A stretch of DNA of 64,000 bases from Rhodococcus coprophilus NBRC 100603 (GCF_001895045.1 NZ_BDAM01000007.1:310001-374000), one strand, 5' to 3'. Positions 25,225 through 34,183 are shown, counted from the first letter of the stretch. Numbers and translations are program-made. The notes: a model not told the origin generated them from the letters alone.

Positions 25225-26142
25225 GTGGCCAAGAAGAGCAAGAGAAACAGCGGACCCAAGCCCGGCGCCAACCGCGCCGCCAAGCTCGAACAGCGACGCC
25301 TGGAGCGAGAAGCGGCCGCTGCCGCGACCGCGCGGCCGTTCGAGGGCCTCGCATTCGAATGCGACCTGGTGGCGCTGCGCGAGTTCGTCCCGTCCGCCCT
25401 GGTCGACCTCCCGCTGACGGAAACGGGACGCAAGATCGTCGGCGCGACCATCCTCCCGGGCGGCGTCGCGGCGCTGGTCCGTGAAGAAGGTGACGAGACG
25501 GTCGCGTACGTCGGCCTGCAACTCGCCGGCGGGTACGGCCCCGATCCGGCCGGAGAACTCGCCGCGGCGATCGAGTGGGCGCGCACCGCCGAGCCCGGAA
25601 ACTCCCTGCAGACGGCGACGGTGGACGACGACACCCCGTCGCTGGTCGATCTGCTCGACGCGACCGTCGTTCCGCCGATCACAGTGCACAACGACTTCAA
25701 CTGGTGGATTCCGGCCGGCGTCGAGCCGAGCCAGGACATCGCCCACACCGTGCAGCACGCCAACAGTGCGGTACTGCCGTCCGCCCGTCTCGAGGGCGAA
25801 GGCCTGGTCGGCGCGTGGTGGGTCGACCCCGGGGAGAAGGCGCACCTGCGGTGGGTTCGGCCCGAGGACGAGGACGCACTCATGGCGGCGATGTCGCGGG
25901 TGCATGCGGCAGGTGGCCTGCACCTCGGTGAGGGATCGCGCTTCGCCGGATCGTTCCGCACCCACGGCCTGCTGGTCCCGGTGTTCGACCTCGACCGGGA
26001 GAAGCACCCCGACGAGTGGGTGACACCGGTCCTCGAACTGGGGGCGCGCCTCGATGAGGCCCTCGCCGTGGACGAACCGCTGACGTCGGCCGAACTCCGC
26101 TCGCGCGACGGCATCCGCAGCCGCCAGATCACACTGCGCTGA
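25225..26142 (+). CDS. DUF5926 family protein
   Basis: A 305-residue protein resembling the actinobacterial DUF5926 family; function unknown. A Lys/Arg-rich N-terminal tail of about 35 residues (KKSKRNSGPKPG) could contact nucleic acid or ribosomes. The folded body has conserved features such as HNDFNWWIPAG, GAWWVDPGEKAHLRW and FRTHGLLVPVFDL. The GTG start has TAGTTT (25213-25218) 6 nt upstream, giving a probable leaderless transcript separate from glpQ1. It converges on bfrB with a strong hairpin between. Confidence 0.82.
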   Translation: MAKKSKRNSGPKPGANRAAKLEQRRLEREAAAAATARPFEGLAFECDLVALREFVPSALVDLPLTETGRKIVGATILPGGVAALVREEGDETVAYVGLQLAGGYGPDPAGELAAAIEWARTAEPGNSLQTATVDDDTPSLVDLLDATVVPPITVHNDFNWWIPAGVEPSQDIAHTVQHANSAVLPSARLEGEGLVGAWWVDPGEKAHLRWVRPEDEDALMAAMSRVHAAGGLHLGEGSRFAGSFRTHGLLVPVFDLDREKHPDEWVTPVLELGARLDEALAVDEPLTSAELRSRDGIRSRQITLR

Positions 26143-26172
26143 TCTGTCTACCGGCTGATTTGTCCCGAAGAA

Positions 26173-26221
26173 GCCGAATGCCACAGCCGCCGGAGCGATC
26201 CGGCGAACTGTGGCATTCGGT
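26173..26221. terminator. Bidirectional terminator between DUF5926 gene and bfrB
   Basis: A perfect 13-bp stem CCGAATGCCACAG / CTGTGGCATTCGG encloses a 21-nt loop that contains a second small CCGG hairpin. It lies between convergent genes, 16 bp past the bfrB stop. Confidence 0.8.
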
Positions 26222-26236
26222 CCTGAGGGCTACAGG

Positions 26237-26791
26237 TCAGATGCTGCCACCTGCGACGGTCGGCGCATTACCGCGCAAGTCGCGGGCCTTCGAGTTGAGC
26301 TCGCGCGCAACGAAGTCCTCGAGGTTGAACAGGTTGGATCCGGCGCGGTCGGCGACGGTGAGCAGCGTCGTCATCGTGGCGACCTCCTCGACCTGCTCCT
26401 GCAGGAACCACTGCATGAACTGCTCGCCGAGGTAGTCGCCCTCGTCGCGCGCGGTGCGGGCCAGCTCGACGATCTGGTCGGTCACCGACCGCTCCTGACG
26501 GAGAGCCAGCGCGATCGGTTCGCGCGCATTGTCGAACATCGACTGGGCGGCGTCGACCCCGGTGAGATCGACGGCCATGTCCCGGTCCAGGAAGTACTGG
26601 ACGATCATCATGGCGTGATTGCGTTCTTCGACCGCCTGCGCATAGAAGTGCTTCGCGAGCTGGGGAAGATCGGTGTTGTCGTAGAAAATCGCAATGGCGA
26701 TGTACTGGTGCGACGCATTGAATTCGTTGCGGATCTGGTCGTGCAGCAGCGAATGGAACTTGGTCTTGTGCGTTTCACCCATTGTCGTCAT
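26237..26791 (-). CDS. bfrB: Ferritin, BfrB type
   Basis: A 184-residue non-heme ferritin that forms an iron-storage cage. The ferroxidase residues lie in QIRNEFNASHQY, the EERNHAMM motif and LQEQVEEVATM, and the sequence parallels mycobacterial BfrB throughout (LPQLAKHFYAQAVEERNHAMM in two helices). The ATG at 26791 has TAACGT (26799-26804) 7 nt upstream, indicating a leaderless transcript; an ATG at 26782 is the alternative. Tandem IdeR-like boxes lie 40-110 bp upstream, matching the iron-dependent activation known for mycobacterial bfrB. Confidence 0.95.
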   Translation of the reverse strand: MTTMGETHKTKFHSLLHDQIRNEFNASHQYIAIAIFYDNTDLPQLAKHFYAQAVEERNHAMMIVQYFLDRDMAVDLTGVDAAQSMFDNAREPIALALRQERSVTDQIVELARTARDEGDYLGEQFMQWFLQEQVEEVATMTTLLTVADRAGSNLFNLEDFVARELNSKARDLRGNAPTVAGGSI

Positions 26792-26833
26792 GATCAAGAC
26801 GTTAATGCAGGTCAGGCGATAATTCATCCAAGC

Positions 26834-26897
26834 TTTGGCTAGGCTGACTCTTCGGAGCTTCGGCTTGCCTTGGTCAATTCAGGGTTGCCTCGCCGAA
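26834..26897 (-). promoter_or_regulatory. Tandem IdeR-type iron boxes upstream of bfrB
   Basis: Three 19-bp windows resemble the IdeR consensus TTAGGTTAGSCTAACCTAA, S being G or C: 26834-26852 (12 of 19 matches), 26859-26877 (11 of 19) and 26879-26897 (13 of 19). Their centres are 25 and 20 bp apart, on the same helical face for the last pair. Mycobacterial bfrB also has several degenerate iron boxes upstream, through which IdeR activates transcription. Each box alone would be weak evidence. Confidence 0.5.
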
Positions 26898-26948
26898 TAA
26901 ATCCCCGAAACGACGGACGGGAATATCCTCCTCCGGAACCCCGATTCA

Positions 26949-28343
26949 TCAGGGTCCCGGCGTCAGCAATTCCGGGGGGATCTGCTGATCGTTCGCCAGC
27001 GCATCGAAGAACGGCACCGCGCGGGCACGGTCCCACAACAGCACGTTGCCGATGCCGTAGACGTCCTCGAAGCCGCCGACCGGCACCGTCGCCGTCAACG
27101 TCTCGCCGCGCATCGCCCACGCCAGTCGCGCGAGATCCCAGAGGTGATCGTCCTCGTCGACCTGCACCGAGCCGGCCGCGCCGGTGGCGAGAGGCACCGA
27201 ACGGAACGGGTTGAGGAACGTGGACGGGCTGGTCGCCTTGCCCAGCAGGGCAGACAGGAACAACCGCTGGTTGTTCATCCGGTCCAGGTCGGCGAGCGGA
27301 GTGGCGCGGGTACGCACGAACCCGAGGGCCTCGGGCCCGCTCAATTCCTGGCAGCCTGCCTCGAGGCGCAAGCCGGCCAGCGGATCGTCGATCGGGTAGG
27401 GGATGCAGATGTCGACGCCGCCTACCGCGTCGACGATCGACGCGAAACCGCCGAACCCGATCTCGATGTAGTGGTCGATGTGCACGCCGGTGGCGCTCTC
27501 GACGGTTTCTACGAGCAGCTGGGGACCGCCGAGCGCGAACGACGCATTGAGTTTGTCCTGGCCGAAGCCGGGCACGTTCACGTACGAATCGCGCGGCAAC
27601 GACACCATGGTGGTCTCACCACCGCCGCTCGGCACGTGGATGAGCAGGATGGTGTCGGTCCGGTCGGTGCCCACGTCGCCACCGGTTGCGAGTTCCTGTT
27701 CCTGTTCCGGAGTGAGCCCGACGCGACTGTCGGAGCCCACCAGCAACCAGTTGGTGCCCGGGGTGTCACCCCCGCGCCCGTCGTACGCGGAGAGCGCGTC
27801 GACCCGGTCGAGCGTGCCGTCGAGGTAGATCGTTCCGCCGATCACCGCGACGAGGAGTATTGCCAGCACCGCGCCCAGCCGGCGCATCGCACGTCGCCCG
27901 CCACCGGGGCGTGGCCGTCGCGGTTCCGGTTGTGCGGCGGGCTTGCGCCGGACGGGGGGAACGACGGGCGGCGGCGGAGTGCCGCCGCGCGAGCGTTCGT
28001 CGGCGAACCGTTCCGGGCGTTGCGTCGGCGCCCAGTCGCGGTTGCGGGCCGCGTCCCGCTGCGGCGCGACCTCGCGTGGAGGTGGAGGTTGCCGACGCGG
28101 AGGAGGCGATCCGGCGGGTGGACGGTAGGTGGGAGTGGGGGCCTGCGACCATGCCTGCGGCGGCGGCGCGGCCCGTCCGTTGCGGCGGATCACCTGGGGA
28201 CCCTCGGGAGGCGGCGTCGCCCGGGGCGGAGGGGCGGGACGCCGGAGCGGCGCGGGCCGCTGAGGGGGAGGTCCCTGCGGGGGGAGTCCCTGCGGTGGCC
28301 GCGGCCGGTTCCGAGAGTCGCGAGGATCGCCGTTCACTCGCAC
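26949..28343 (-). CDS. LytR-CpsA-Psr (LCP) family cell-wall ligase
   Basis: A 464-residue membrane protein. About 150 N-terminal residues are a cytosolic Pro/Arg/Gln-rich disordered region, then one transmembrane helix (about 155-175) and the extracellular LCP domain. The domain shows LLVGSDSRVG, RTDTILLIHV, SLPRDSYVNVPG, the LNASFALGG stretch and FVRTR, the Arg and Asp residues that bind the polyprenyl-pyrophosphate. LCP proteins attach arabinogalactan or other glycopolymers to peptidoglycan, in keeping with glf and glfT2 in the same window. It starts 10 bp after the CPBP gene's stop; two GTG codons (28343, 28337) are possible starts. It precedes bfrB on the same strand. Confidence 0.9.
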   Translation of the reverse strand: MRVNGDPRDSRNRPRPPQGLPPQGPPPQRPAPLRRPAPPPRATPPPEGPQVIRRNGRAAPPPQAWSQAPTPTYRPPAGSPPPRRQPPPPREVAPQRDAARNRDWAPTQRPERFADERSRGGTPPPPVVPPVRRKPAAQPEPRRPRPGGGRRAMRRLGAVLAILLVAVIGGTIYLDGTLDRVDALSAYDGRGGDTPGTNWLLVGSDSRVGLTPEQEQELATGGDVGTDRTDTILLIHVPSGGGETTMVSLPRDSYVNVPGFGQDKLNASFALGGPQLLVETVESATGVHIDHYIEIGFGGFASIVDAVGGVDICIPYPIDDPLAGLRLEAGCQELSGPEALGFVRTRATPLADLDRMNNQRLFLSALLGKATSPSTFLNPFRSVPLATGAAGSVQVDEDDHLWDLARLAWAMRGETLTATVPVGGFEDVYGIGNVLLWDRARAVPFFDALANDQQIPPELLTPGP

Positions 28344-28353
28344 AACTGTACGG

Positions 28354-29169
28354 TCACGGCAGCCAGGACACCTGTCCTCGGAGTGCCTGGTATCCCACGA
28401 ATGCGACGGTGTCGATCAGTGCGTGGGCGATCACGAGGGGCCACAACTTGCCCGTGCGCTGCCAGAACCGCCCGAAGACCAAGCCCATCACGACGTTGCC
28501 GACCCCGCCGCCGAGCCCCTGGTACAGGTGATAACTGCCACGCAGGAGGGCGGACGCGACCAGCGAACCGTTCTCCGACCAGCCGAGTTGCCTCAGCCGG
28601 GTGATGAGGTACGCGACGACGAGAATCTCCTCGGCACCGGAGTTGGCGATCGCCCACAGCACCTCCGTCGGCAGCCGCCACCAATAGTCCTCGAGCACAC
28701 TGGGCGCGACCGTCAGATTCACGCCCACCGCGCGCGAGGCGAGGTAGAAGAGCAGTCCCGGGACGCCGATCAGGGCGGCGAGCCCCACACCCGGCAGTAC
28801 GTCCCGACGGAGATACGGCCGGGCCAGCCCCACCACCTTCGGGCCGAAGCCGCTTCGCCACAGCAGATACATCCCGAGCGCTCCCCACGCCGCCAGTCGG
28901 AGGATGCCGAGTAGCTGACGTGCGAGATCGATGAACTCCTGGGACGACCGCGGGGCATTCAGTGCGATCGTCTGGTCCGCCAAAGGCTCCGGCGCGAGGG
29001 CGGCCTCGAGAAGCGACAGGATCGACGAGATACCGCTCAGCCCGAACGTGACGAGCAGAACGATCGTGATTTCGATCCACAGCGCGCGGCGTGCAGGTGC
29101 GTCGAGCGGCGTGGCGGGGTTCTGCGCAGGCGGGCTGAGCCAGGAACGAAGCGTCGTCACCGGTGTCAT
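28354..29169 (-). CDS. CPBP-family intramembrane glutamic metalloprotease
   Basis: A 271-residue integral membrane protein with about eight helices and the CAAX-protease/bacteriocin-processing (CPBP) motifs: the double Glu in GAEEILVVAYLITR and the later His in VIAHALIDT. These are the catalytic and metal-binding residues of the Rce1-like family. Substrates are unknown; bacterial members cleave membrane peptides or modulate stress regulators. It is followed 10 bp later by the LCP gene and preceded by the ssu cluster on the same strand, with 37 bp between it and ssuB. Confidence 0.88.
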   Translation of the reverse strand: MTPVTTLRSWLSPPAQNPATPLDAPARRALWIEITIVLLVTFGLSGISSILSLLEAALAPEPLADQTIALNAPRSSQEFIDLARQLLGILRLAAWGALGMYLLWRSGFGPKVVGLARPYLRRDVLPGVGLAALIGVPGLLFYLASRAVGVNLTVAPSVLEDYWWRLPTEVLWAIANSGAEEILVVAYLITRLRQLGWSENGSLVASALLRGSYHLYQGLGGGVGNVVMGLVFGRFWQRTGKLWPLVIAHALIDTVAFVGYQALRGQVSWLP

Positions 29170-29206
29170 TGTGCCGGACCCCCGGCGGTGTCACTGTGCC
29201 GGAAGC

Positions 29207-29929
29207 TCAGGCTGCGACCTCGACGCCGAGCGCTTCGAGCAGGATCCTCCGGTAGTCGGCTGTCTGCAGCGGGTGTGCCGCTCGGGGGTGGGACAGCTCG
29301 ATCGACAGTTCGACAGCCGGCGACCCGTGATCGAGCACCAGCACGCGGTCGGCGAGGGCGATTGCCTCGTCGACGTCGTGGGTGACCAGCAGAACCGCCG
29401 GCCGGTGGACCGCGCACAATTCCTGGAGCAGCGCGTGCATCTTGATCTTCGTCAGAGCGTCGAGTGCACCGAAGGGTTCGTCGGCGAGCAGCAGTGCGGG
29501 TTCCCGGACGAGCGACCGTGCGAGCGAAACACGTTGTTGTTCACCACCGGACAGTTCGTTGGGCCACGCCGCTTCGCGACCGGCGAGCCCCACTTCGGCG
29601 AGTGCCTTCCGGCCGCGTTCCGTCGCGTCGGAACCACCGAGTCCGAGGATGACGTTGTCGAGCACCCGGGCCCACGGCAGCAGCCGCGAATCCTGGAACA
29701 CCACTGCCCGGTTGCGGGGCACCTCGATCTCCCCGGCTCCGGGTACGCCGTGGTCGAGTTCGGCGAGGGCGCGCAGCAACGTGCTCTTGCCGGATCCGCT
29801 GCGCCCGAGCAACGCGACGAACTCGCCTTCGCGGATCTCGAGATTCACATCGCGCAGAACCGCGCGCCCGTCGAATCCCCGGCTCAGACCCGAGGTGCGG
29901 ACGGTCAGCTTCCGATCGTCTTGCGCCAT
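29207..29929 (-). CDS. ssuB: ABC transporter ATPase, SsuB/TauB type
   Basis: A 240-residue ATPase of the nitrate/sulfonate/taurine import group. Walker A is GRSGSGKST, the signature is LSGGEQQR, Walker B is LLADEPFGALD, and the switch His is in VTHDVDEA. It overlaps the permease gene by 25 bp. With the upstream permease, monooxygenase and binding protein it forms a sulfur-source uptake unit; specificity for a particular sulfonate or sulfone is not readable from the ATPase. Confidence 0.9.
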   Translation of the reverse strand: MAQDDRKLTVRTSGLSRGFDGRAVLRDVNLEIREGEFVALLGRSGSGKSTLLRALAELDHGVPGAGEIEVPRNRAVVFQDSRLLPWARVLDNVILGLGGSDATERGRKALAEVGLAGREAAWPNELSGGEQQRVSLARSLVREPALLLADEPFGALDALTKIKMHALLQELCAVHRPAVLLVTHDVDEAIALADRVLVLDHGSPAVELSIELSHPRAAHPLQTADYRRILLEALGVEVAA

Positions 29930-30795
29930 GCCAGCGCCTTCCTTTCCGCCGAACGGACCAGCAGATCACTGCCGAAGCCGAGGATTGCGTAGACCACGAG
30001 ACCGACGATGATGATGTCGGTGAGCCCATAGGTGCGGGCCTGGAACATCAGGAACCCGATCCCGCTCGTCGCGTTCACCTGCTCCACGACGACGAGGGCG
30101 AGCCACGCCACCGTCACTGCCATACGGAGGCCGGTGAAGAATCCGGGGAGTGCGCCCGGCAGTGCGACCCGCCGGACGAACTGCGCGCGAGACAGATCCA
30201 ACGTCTCGGCGAGTTCGACGTATCGGGAATCGATGCCGCGCAGCGCGGAGTAGGTGTTGATGTAGACGGGAACGAACACCGACAGGGCGATGAGAAGGAC
30301 CTTCATCTCCTCGCCGATGCCGAACCACAGGATCGCCAGTGGCATCAGTGCGAGTGTCGGGATCGACCGCTTGATCTGCACCGGACCGTCGACGAGTGCC
30401 TCCCCGATCCGGGACAGACCCGAGATCAGTGCGAGCACGACGCCGACGAAGACACCGATCACACCGCCGAGGACCGCGCGCTGTACGGAGGTGAACAGAT
30501 TGCTCTGCAGACGTCCGTCGCCGATCAGATCCCACGCCGTGGTCACCACGGTCCACGGCGCGGACAGTGTCTTCGGATCGAGTTGCCCGGTCGCCGACGC
30601 CACGACCCAGGCGATGAGCAGGATCGAGGGCCCGATGGCGAGGCCGAACTTGATCGGCCGTCCGGGTGCGAGACGACTGCGACCGCGCCGCGGAGGCAGA
30701 TCGGGCGCACCCCTGCGGTCCGGTTTCTGGTCGGTGGCGCCGTCCCCGGCGAGACCGCTGCCGAATCGCCGCGCGTCGACGGTGGGCACGCTCAT
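29905..30795 (-). CDS. ssuC: ABC transporter permease, SsuC type
   Basis: A 296-residue permease with a Pro/Arg-rich cytosolic N-terminus of about 45 residues and six membrane helices. The coupling loop has ELAETLDLSRAQFVRRVALPGALPG, split by the EAA-type Gly, which contacts the ATPase. The ATG at 30795 is preceded by AAAGGA; the longer open frame upstream lies within the monooxygenase gene. It sits between the LLM monooxygenase and ssuB, overlapping ssuB by 25 bp. It belongs to the BPD_transp_1 family used for sulfonates, nitrate and taurine. Confidence 0.9.
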   Translation of the reverse strand: MSVPTVDARRFGSGLAGDGATDQKPDRRGAPDLPPRRGRSRLAPGRPIKFGLAIGPSILLIAWVVASATGQLDPKTLSAPWTVVTTAWDLIGDGRLQSNLFTSVQRAVLGGVIGVFVGVVLALISGLSRIGEALVDGPVQIKRSIPTLALMPLAILWFGIGEEMKVLLIALSVFVPVYINTYSALRGIDSRYVELAETLDLSRAQFVRRVALPGALPGFFTGLRMAVTVAWLALVVVEQVNATSGIGFLMFQARTYGLTDIIIVGLVVYAILGFGSDLLVRSAERKALAWRKTIGS

Positions 30796-30820
30796 GAGCT
30801 TGTCCTTTCGTCGGAAGGGG

Positions 30821-32173
30821 TCAGGCGGTGCCGGCGGTCGCGAGAGTGCGTGCGTACTGACTCTCGGGCCGGGGCAGACCGTAGTGATCGCGCAGGGTGG
30901 TTCCGGTGTATTCGGTTCGGAACAGGCCCCGTTCCTGAAGGATCGGGACGACGGTGGTGGTGAACGCCTCGAGTCCCTGCGGGTACTGCGGAGGCATGAT
31001 GTTGAACCCGTCGGCGGCGCCGCGGGTGAACCATTCTTCGATGATGTCGGCCACCTGCACGGGCGTTCCGGCCACGACGTTGTGCCCGCGCGCGCCGGCA
31101 AGTTTGTGCAGTAGTCGACGCAGTGTCGGCTGTTCACGCTCGACGATCTTGGCGAACACGAGACGCCTGCTGTTGTCGTTGTCGGTGATGTCTCCGGCCC
31201 CCGCGAACAGTTCGGGCGGCACTCGCGTGTCGAGGTCGAGCCCGGACACGTCGATCCGGCCCATCTTCTGCAGTTGCCCGAGCCCGTACTCGACGATGGT
31301 GAGCTCGTTGAATTCCTGTTGCAGTTCCCGCGCCTCGGCTTCGGTCGCTCCGAGGAACGGGCTCAGGCCGGGCAGGATCTTGACATGGCCGGGGTTGCGT
31401 CCGGCGTCGGCGGCACGGGACTTGATATCGGTGTAGAACGTCTGCGCGTCCGAGATCCTCTGGTGCGCGGTGAAAATGGCCTCGGCGTAGTGCGCTGCGA
31501 AATCGCGTCCGTCGTTCGACGATCCGGCCTGGACCAGGACGGGACGACCCTGAGGGGAGCGTGCGGAGTTGAACGGGCCGCGTACGCTGACGTATTCACC
31601 CTCCACGTCGACGCGGTGGATCTTGTCCGGGTCGGCATACACTCCCGCGGCCTTGTCTGCGACCACGGCATCGTCCTCCCACGAATCCCACAGTTTCACT
31701 GTGGCGTCGACGAATTCACGTGCGCGTGCATACCGCTGCTGTACGTCGGGATGGTCGGTGAGACCGAAGTTCGCGGCTGCGGCGTCCGATGCGGTGGTGA
31801 CGATGTTCCATCCGGCGCGACCGGTGGAGATGTGGTCGAGCGACGAGAAGAGCCGGGCGAGATTGTAGGGCTCGTAGTACGTGGTCGAGGCTGTGGCGAT
31901 CAGGCCGAGATGCGTGGTGACCGTGGCCATCGCGACGAGCGTGGTGATCGGTTCGAGGCCGTAGTCCGGCCGGTACCGCACTTCCGTGCGCAGCGCGGGG
32001 CCGTCGGCGAAGAACACCGCATCGAGTTTGGCGGCTTCGGCGGCACGGGCGAGTTCCTGGAAGTAGCGCACGTCGTAGATGCGTTCGGGTGTGCTGTCGC
32101 GGTGCCGCCACGACGCTTCGTGGTGGCCGGTCGGGTAGATGAAGGCGTTGAGATTGAGCTGGCGGTGCGTCAT
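30821..32173 (-). CDS. LLM-class flavin-dependent monooxygenase, NtaA/DszA type
   Basis: A 450-residue FMN-dependent monooxygenase of the NtaA/SnaA/DszA group, longer than SsuD alkanesulfonate monooxygenases (about 380). Features include the SWRHRD segment near the N-terminus, YEPYNLARLFSSLDHIS, GRAGWNIVTT and LVQAGSSNDGRDFA. These enzymes use FMNH2 from a separate reductase to attack sulfones, sulfonates or chelates. Encoded between the binding protein and the permease, it probably releases sulfite from the imported organosulfur compound. No flavin reductase gene is nearby, so one must be supplied from elsewhere. Confidence 0.9.
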   Translation of the reverse strand: MTHRQLNLNAFIYPTGHHEASWRHRDSTPERIYDVRYFQELARAAEAAKLDAVFFADGPALRTEVRYRPDYGLEPITTLVAMATVTTHLGLIATASTTYYEPYNLARLFSSLDHISTGRAGWNIVTTASDAAAANFGLTDHPDVQQRYARAREFVDATVKLWDSWEDDAVVADKAAGVYADPDKIHRVDVEGEYVSVRGPFNSARSPQGRPVLVQAGSSNDGRDFAAHYAEAIFTAHQRISDAQTFYTDIKSRAADAGRNPGHVKILPGLSPFLGATEAEARELQQEFNELTIVEYGLGQLQKMGRIDVSGLDLDTRVPPELFAGAGDITDNDNSRRLVFAKIVEREQPTLRRLLHKLAGARGHNVVAGTPVQVADIIEEWFTRGAADGFNIMPPQYPQGLEAFTTTVVPILQERGLFRTEYTGTTLRDHYGLPRPESQYARTLATAGTA

Positions 32174-32193
32174 GAGAAGGTCCCCTCGAGAGA

Positions 32194-33246
32194 TCAGTTG
32201 CGAACGTGTCCGGCGCCGGCTTCGGCTACCGCGGCCTGGACGACTTCGTCGAAGCGCAGGTCGAACGCTTCGGCGGCTTCGACGGGGCGCGGCAGTTCGC
32301 CGGCGGCGTCGATCACGTCGATGGTGTGCTGCTGGGTGGCGACGAGGTTCTCGTCGAGTCGCGGAAAGGTCGTCGGCCCGTTGGCGTCCAGGATCCGGTG
32401 CCCGTCTTCGGCTGTGAGGCCCTGGCTTTTGACGAAGTATTCGTCGATCCAGGCGTCGCGGTTGTCGTTCGCCCAGTCCACCGAGGTGATGTAGGCACCG
32501 ACATAGGCGCGGATCGCGGCTGCCGTCGCGGGATCGGAGAGTGCCCTCACGCTCGAGTACAGGTAGGAGATGCCGTCACTGAGGTCGGCGATTTCCTCGC
32601 GGGGCAGTGCGGTGGCGCCGTCGGTCTGCATGTACCGGGAGAACACCGGTTCGCTCATCGGGGCGGCGTCGATCTGGTCGGATCGCAGTGCGTCGGGGAA
32701 GTCGGCCAATGCCATCGGCGTGAGTTCCACGTCGTCGACCTCGAGGCCCGCCTTGTCGAGCGCGCGCAGGACGAAGGCCTGCTGGGAGGTGCCCTCGGCG
32801 TAACCGATCCGCTTGCCCGACAGGTCTGCGAGCGACGCGATGTCGGCGCCCGGCGCGATACCCAGGTTGAGGCTGTTGTCGGTCTGCACCGCGGCGACGA
32901 CCCGCACGTCGTCTCCCGCGACGAGCGACTGCACGGCCATGATCTCGCCGGCCCAGGCGACGTCGACGGCGTCGGCACGAAACGCCTCGAGAATCGACGG
33001 TGCGCCCTGGAAGGTCGCGAACTCGTAGTCGAACGGAAGCGAGTCGAGTTGTCCGGCCGCAGCCAGTGCGACCTGTTGCCGTTCGCTCTGGTCGGCGATG
33101 ACGATCTTCGTCCCGGCCGGGATGCCGGTCGGAAGCGGGCTGTCTGCGGTGAGGCCGCCGCCCGTGGGCCCCGACCCACACGCAACGACCGCTGTCAGGA
33201 CGAATGCGGCGGCGGTGGTGAATCCGGCGTGACGTAGGCGGAACAT
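32194..33246 (-). CDS. ssuA: Sulfonate/nitrate-type ABC substrate-binding lipoprotein
   Basis: A 350-residue lipoprotein: a short signal sequence ends in the lipobox TAVVACGSG, with Cys23 as the lipidated residue. The mature chain is an SsuA/TauA/NMT1-like bilobed binder with IVIADQSERQQVALA early and SLADLSGKRIGYAEGTS in the hinge region. It is the first gene of the ssu unit, followed by the monooxygenase after 20 bp. Its ligand is presumably an aliphatic or aromatic sulfonate or sulfone; the sequence does not identify it. Confidence 0.9.
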   Translation of the reverse strand: MFRLRHAGFTTAAAFVLTAVVACGSGPTGGGLTADSPLPTGIPAGTKIVIADQSERQQVALAAAGQLDSLPFDYEFATFQGAPSILEAFRADAVDVAWAGEIMAVQSLVAGDDVRVVAAVQTDNSLNLGIAPGADIASLADLSGKRIGYAEGTSQQAFVLRALDKAGLEVDDVELTPMALADFPDALRSDQIDAAPMSEPVFSRYMQTDGATALPREEIADLSDGISYLYSSVRALSDPATAAAIRAYVGAYITSVDWANDNRDAWIDEYFVKSQGLTAEDGHRILDANGPTTFPRLDENLVATQQHTIDVIDAAGELPRPVEAAEAFDLRFDEVVQAAVAEAGAGHVRN

Positions 33247-33399
33247 GTACTTCCCTCGGGCTCGGAGAATCGATGCTGATGCCGGCCGGCCGGTGCCGGG
33301 GGCTGTGGATCATCATCGAGTTCGGGCGCGTGGGTAACCACAGTTTGCGTCAGCGTGATCGGAAGTCCTCCGCCGGAGTTCCCGGGCGGGTTTCTTCGT

Positions 33400-34167
33400 T
33401 CAGGACCGCATGTGCAGTCCGTTCCGGAACGGGCATCCGGCAAGCAGGCGCAATGCCCGGCTCAGCGCGGACGGGTCGGCGACGGGTTCGCCGAACGGGA
33501 TGCGCACGTCGTGATCTCCCCGGCCGGATTCGATGCGCAGGCGGACGCCGTAACGGTCGATGCCCAGTGGGCGAATCCGTCCGCCGCGCTGCGCTTCCGG
33601 GATACGACGTGCGATTCGGACGACGAGGTCTGCGTGCTCTGCCTCGAGGTGCTCGAGCCATGCGGTCTCGAGTGCGGCGAACGGATCGGGTGCGGCTTCG
33701 AGCACGTCCACGACGTTCACGGCTTCGGCACCCGTCGTGTCGGCGGCGACGACGGAACTCAGGCTCAACCGGAGCAGTTCGGATCGGTGGCCGACGTCGA
33801 GAAGTTCAGGGTGCGGGAGGGTTTCCGCGATTTCCGCGGCGAGCAGACGGGGTTCCTCGACGGTGTGCAGGATGCCGCTGAGCCAGATGAGGGAGCGCAC
33901 GGGGTTGCGGAGGGCCAGCGGTGAATGGTCGGTGAGTTCGAGGACGGCGGGAAGCCCGGTGGCGGCTCGCCGGGCCATTGCGACGGCGGTGCTGTTCGCG
34001 GGCACCACGATCGCGACGTCGTCGTCGGTGTGGAGGTGGTGGACCGTGGTGGGAATCGGATCGCAGCCGTCGACGGCGAGGTGGGTGGTGTCGGCGCGGA
34101 TGAGGGCGGTGCGCACGCGTTCGGCCGTGGTCGGCGCGGGGACGGCGGTGGACGTGGTGGTGTGCAT
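33400..34167 (-). CDS. DUF2470 domain protein, iron-regulated, possible heme-related function
   Basis: A 255-residue soluble protein. The C-terminal part (LEAEHADLVVRIARRIPEAQ followed by LGIDRYGVRLRIES) resembles the DUF2470 / HugZ-like region found next to or within heme oxygenase-type proteins; the N-terminal part has a split-barrel look (DDDVAIVVPANSTAVAMAR). A near-consensus IdeR box lies 16 bp upstream of the start, overlapping the expected promoter, so the gene should be repressed by iron. The similarly placed mycobacterial gene Rv3839, near bfrB and pheA, belongs to the IdeR regulon as I remember. No heme-iron ligand can be assigned with certainty. Confidence 0.82.
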   Translation of the reverse strand: MHTTTSTAVPAPTTAERVRTALIRADTTHLAVDGCDPIPTTVHHLHTDDDVAIVVPANSTAVAMARRAATGLPAVLELTDHSPLALRNPVRSLIWLSGILHTVEEPRLLAAEIAETLPHPELLDVGHRSELLRLSLSSVVAADTTGAEAVNVVDVLEAAPDPFAALETAWLEHLEAEHADLVVRIARRIPEAQRGGRIRPLGIDRYGVRLRIESGRGDHDVRIPFGEPVADPSALSRALRLLAGCPFRNGLHMRS

Positions 34168-34183
34168 GGCAACCCTCCTGCAA

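Noticed and set aside
33247-33399. A terminator after the DUF2470 gene
   Set aside because: The CCGCC/GGCGG pairing is only 5 bp with a 10-nt loop, below what I would trust in GC-rich DNA.
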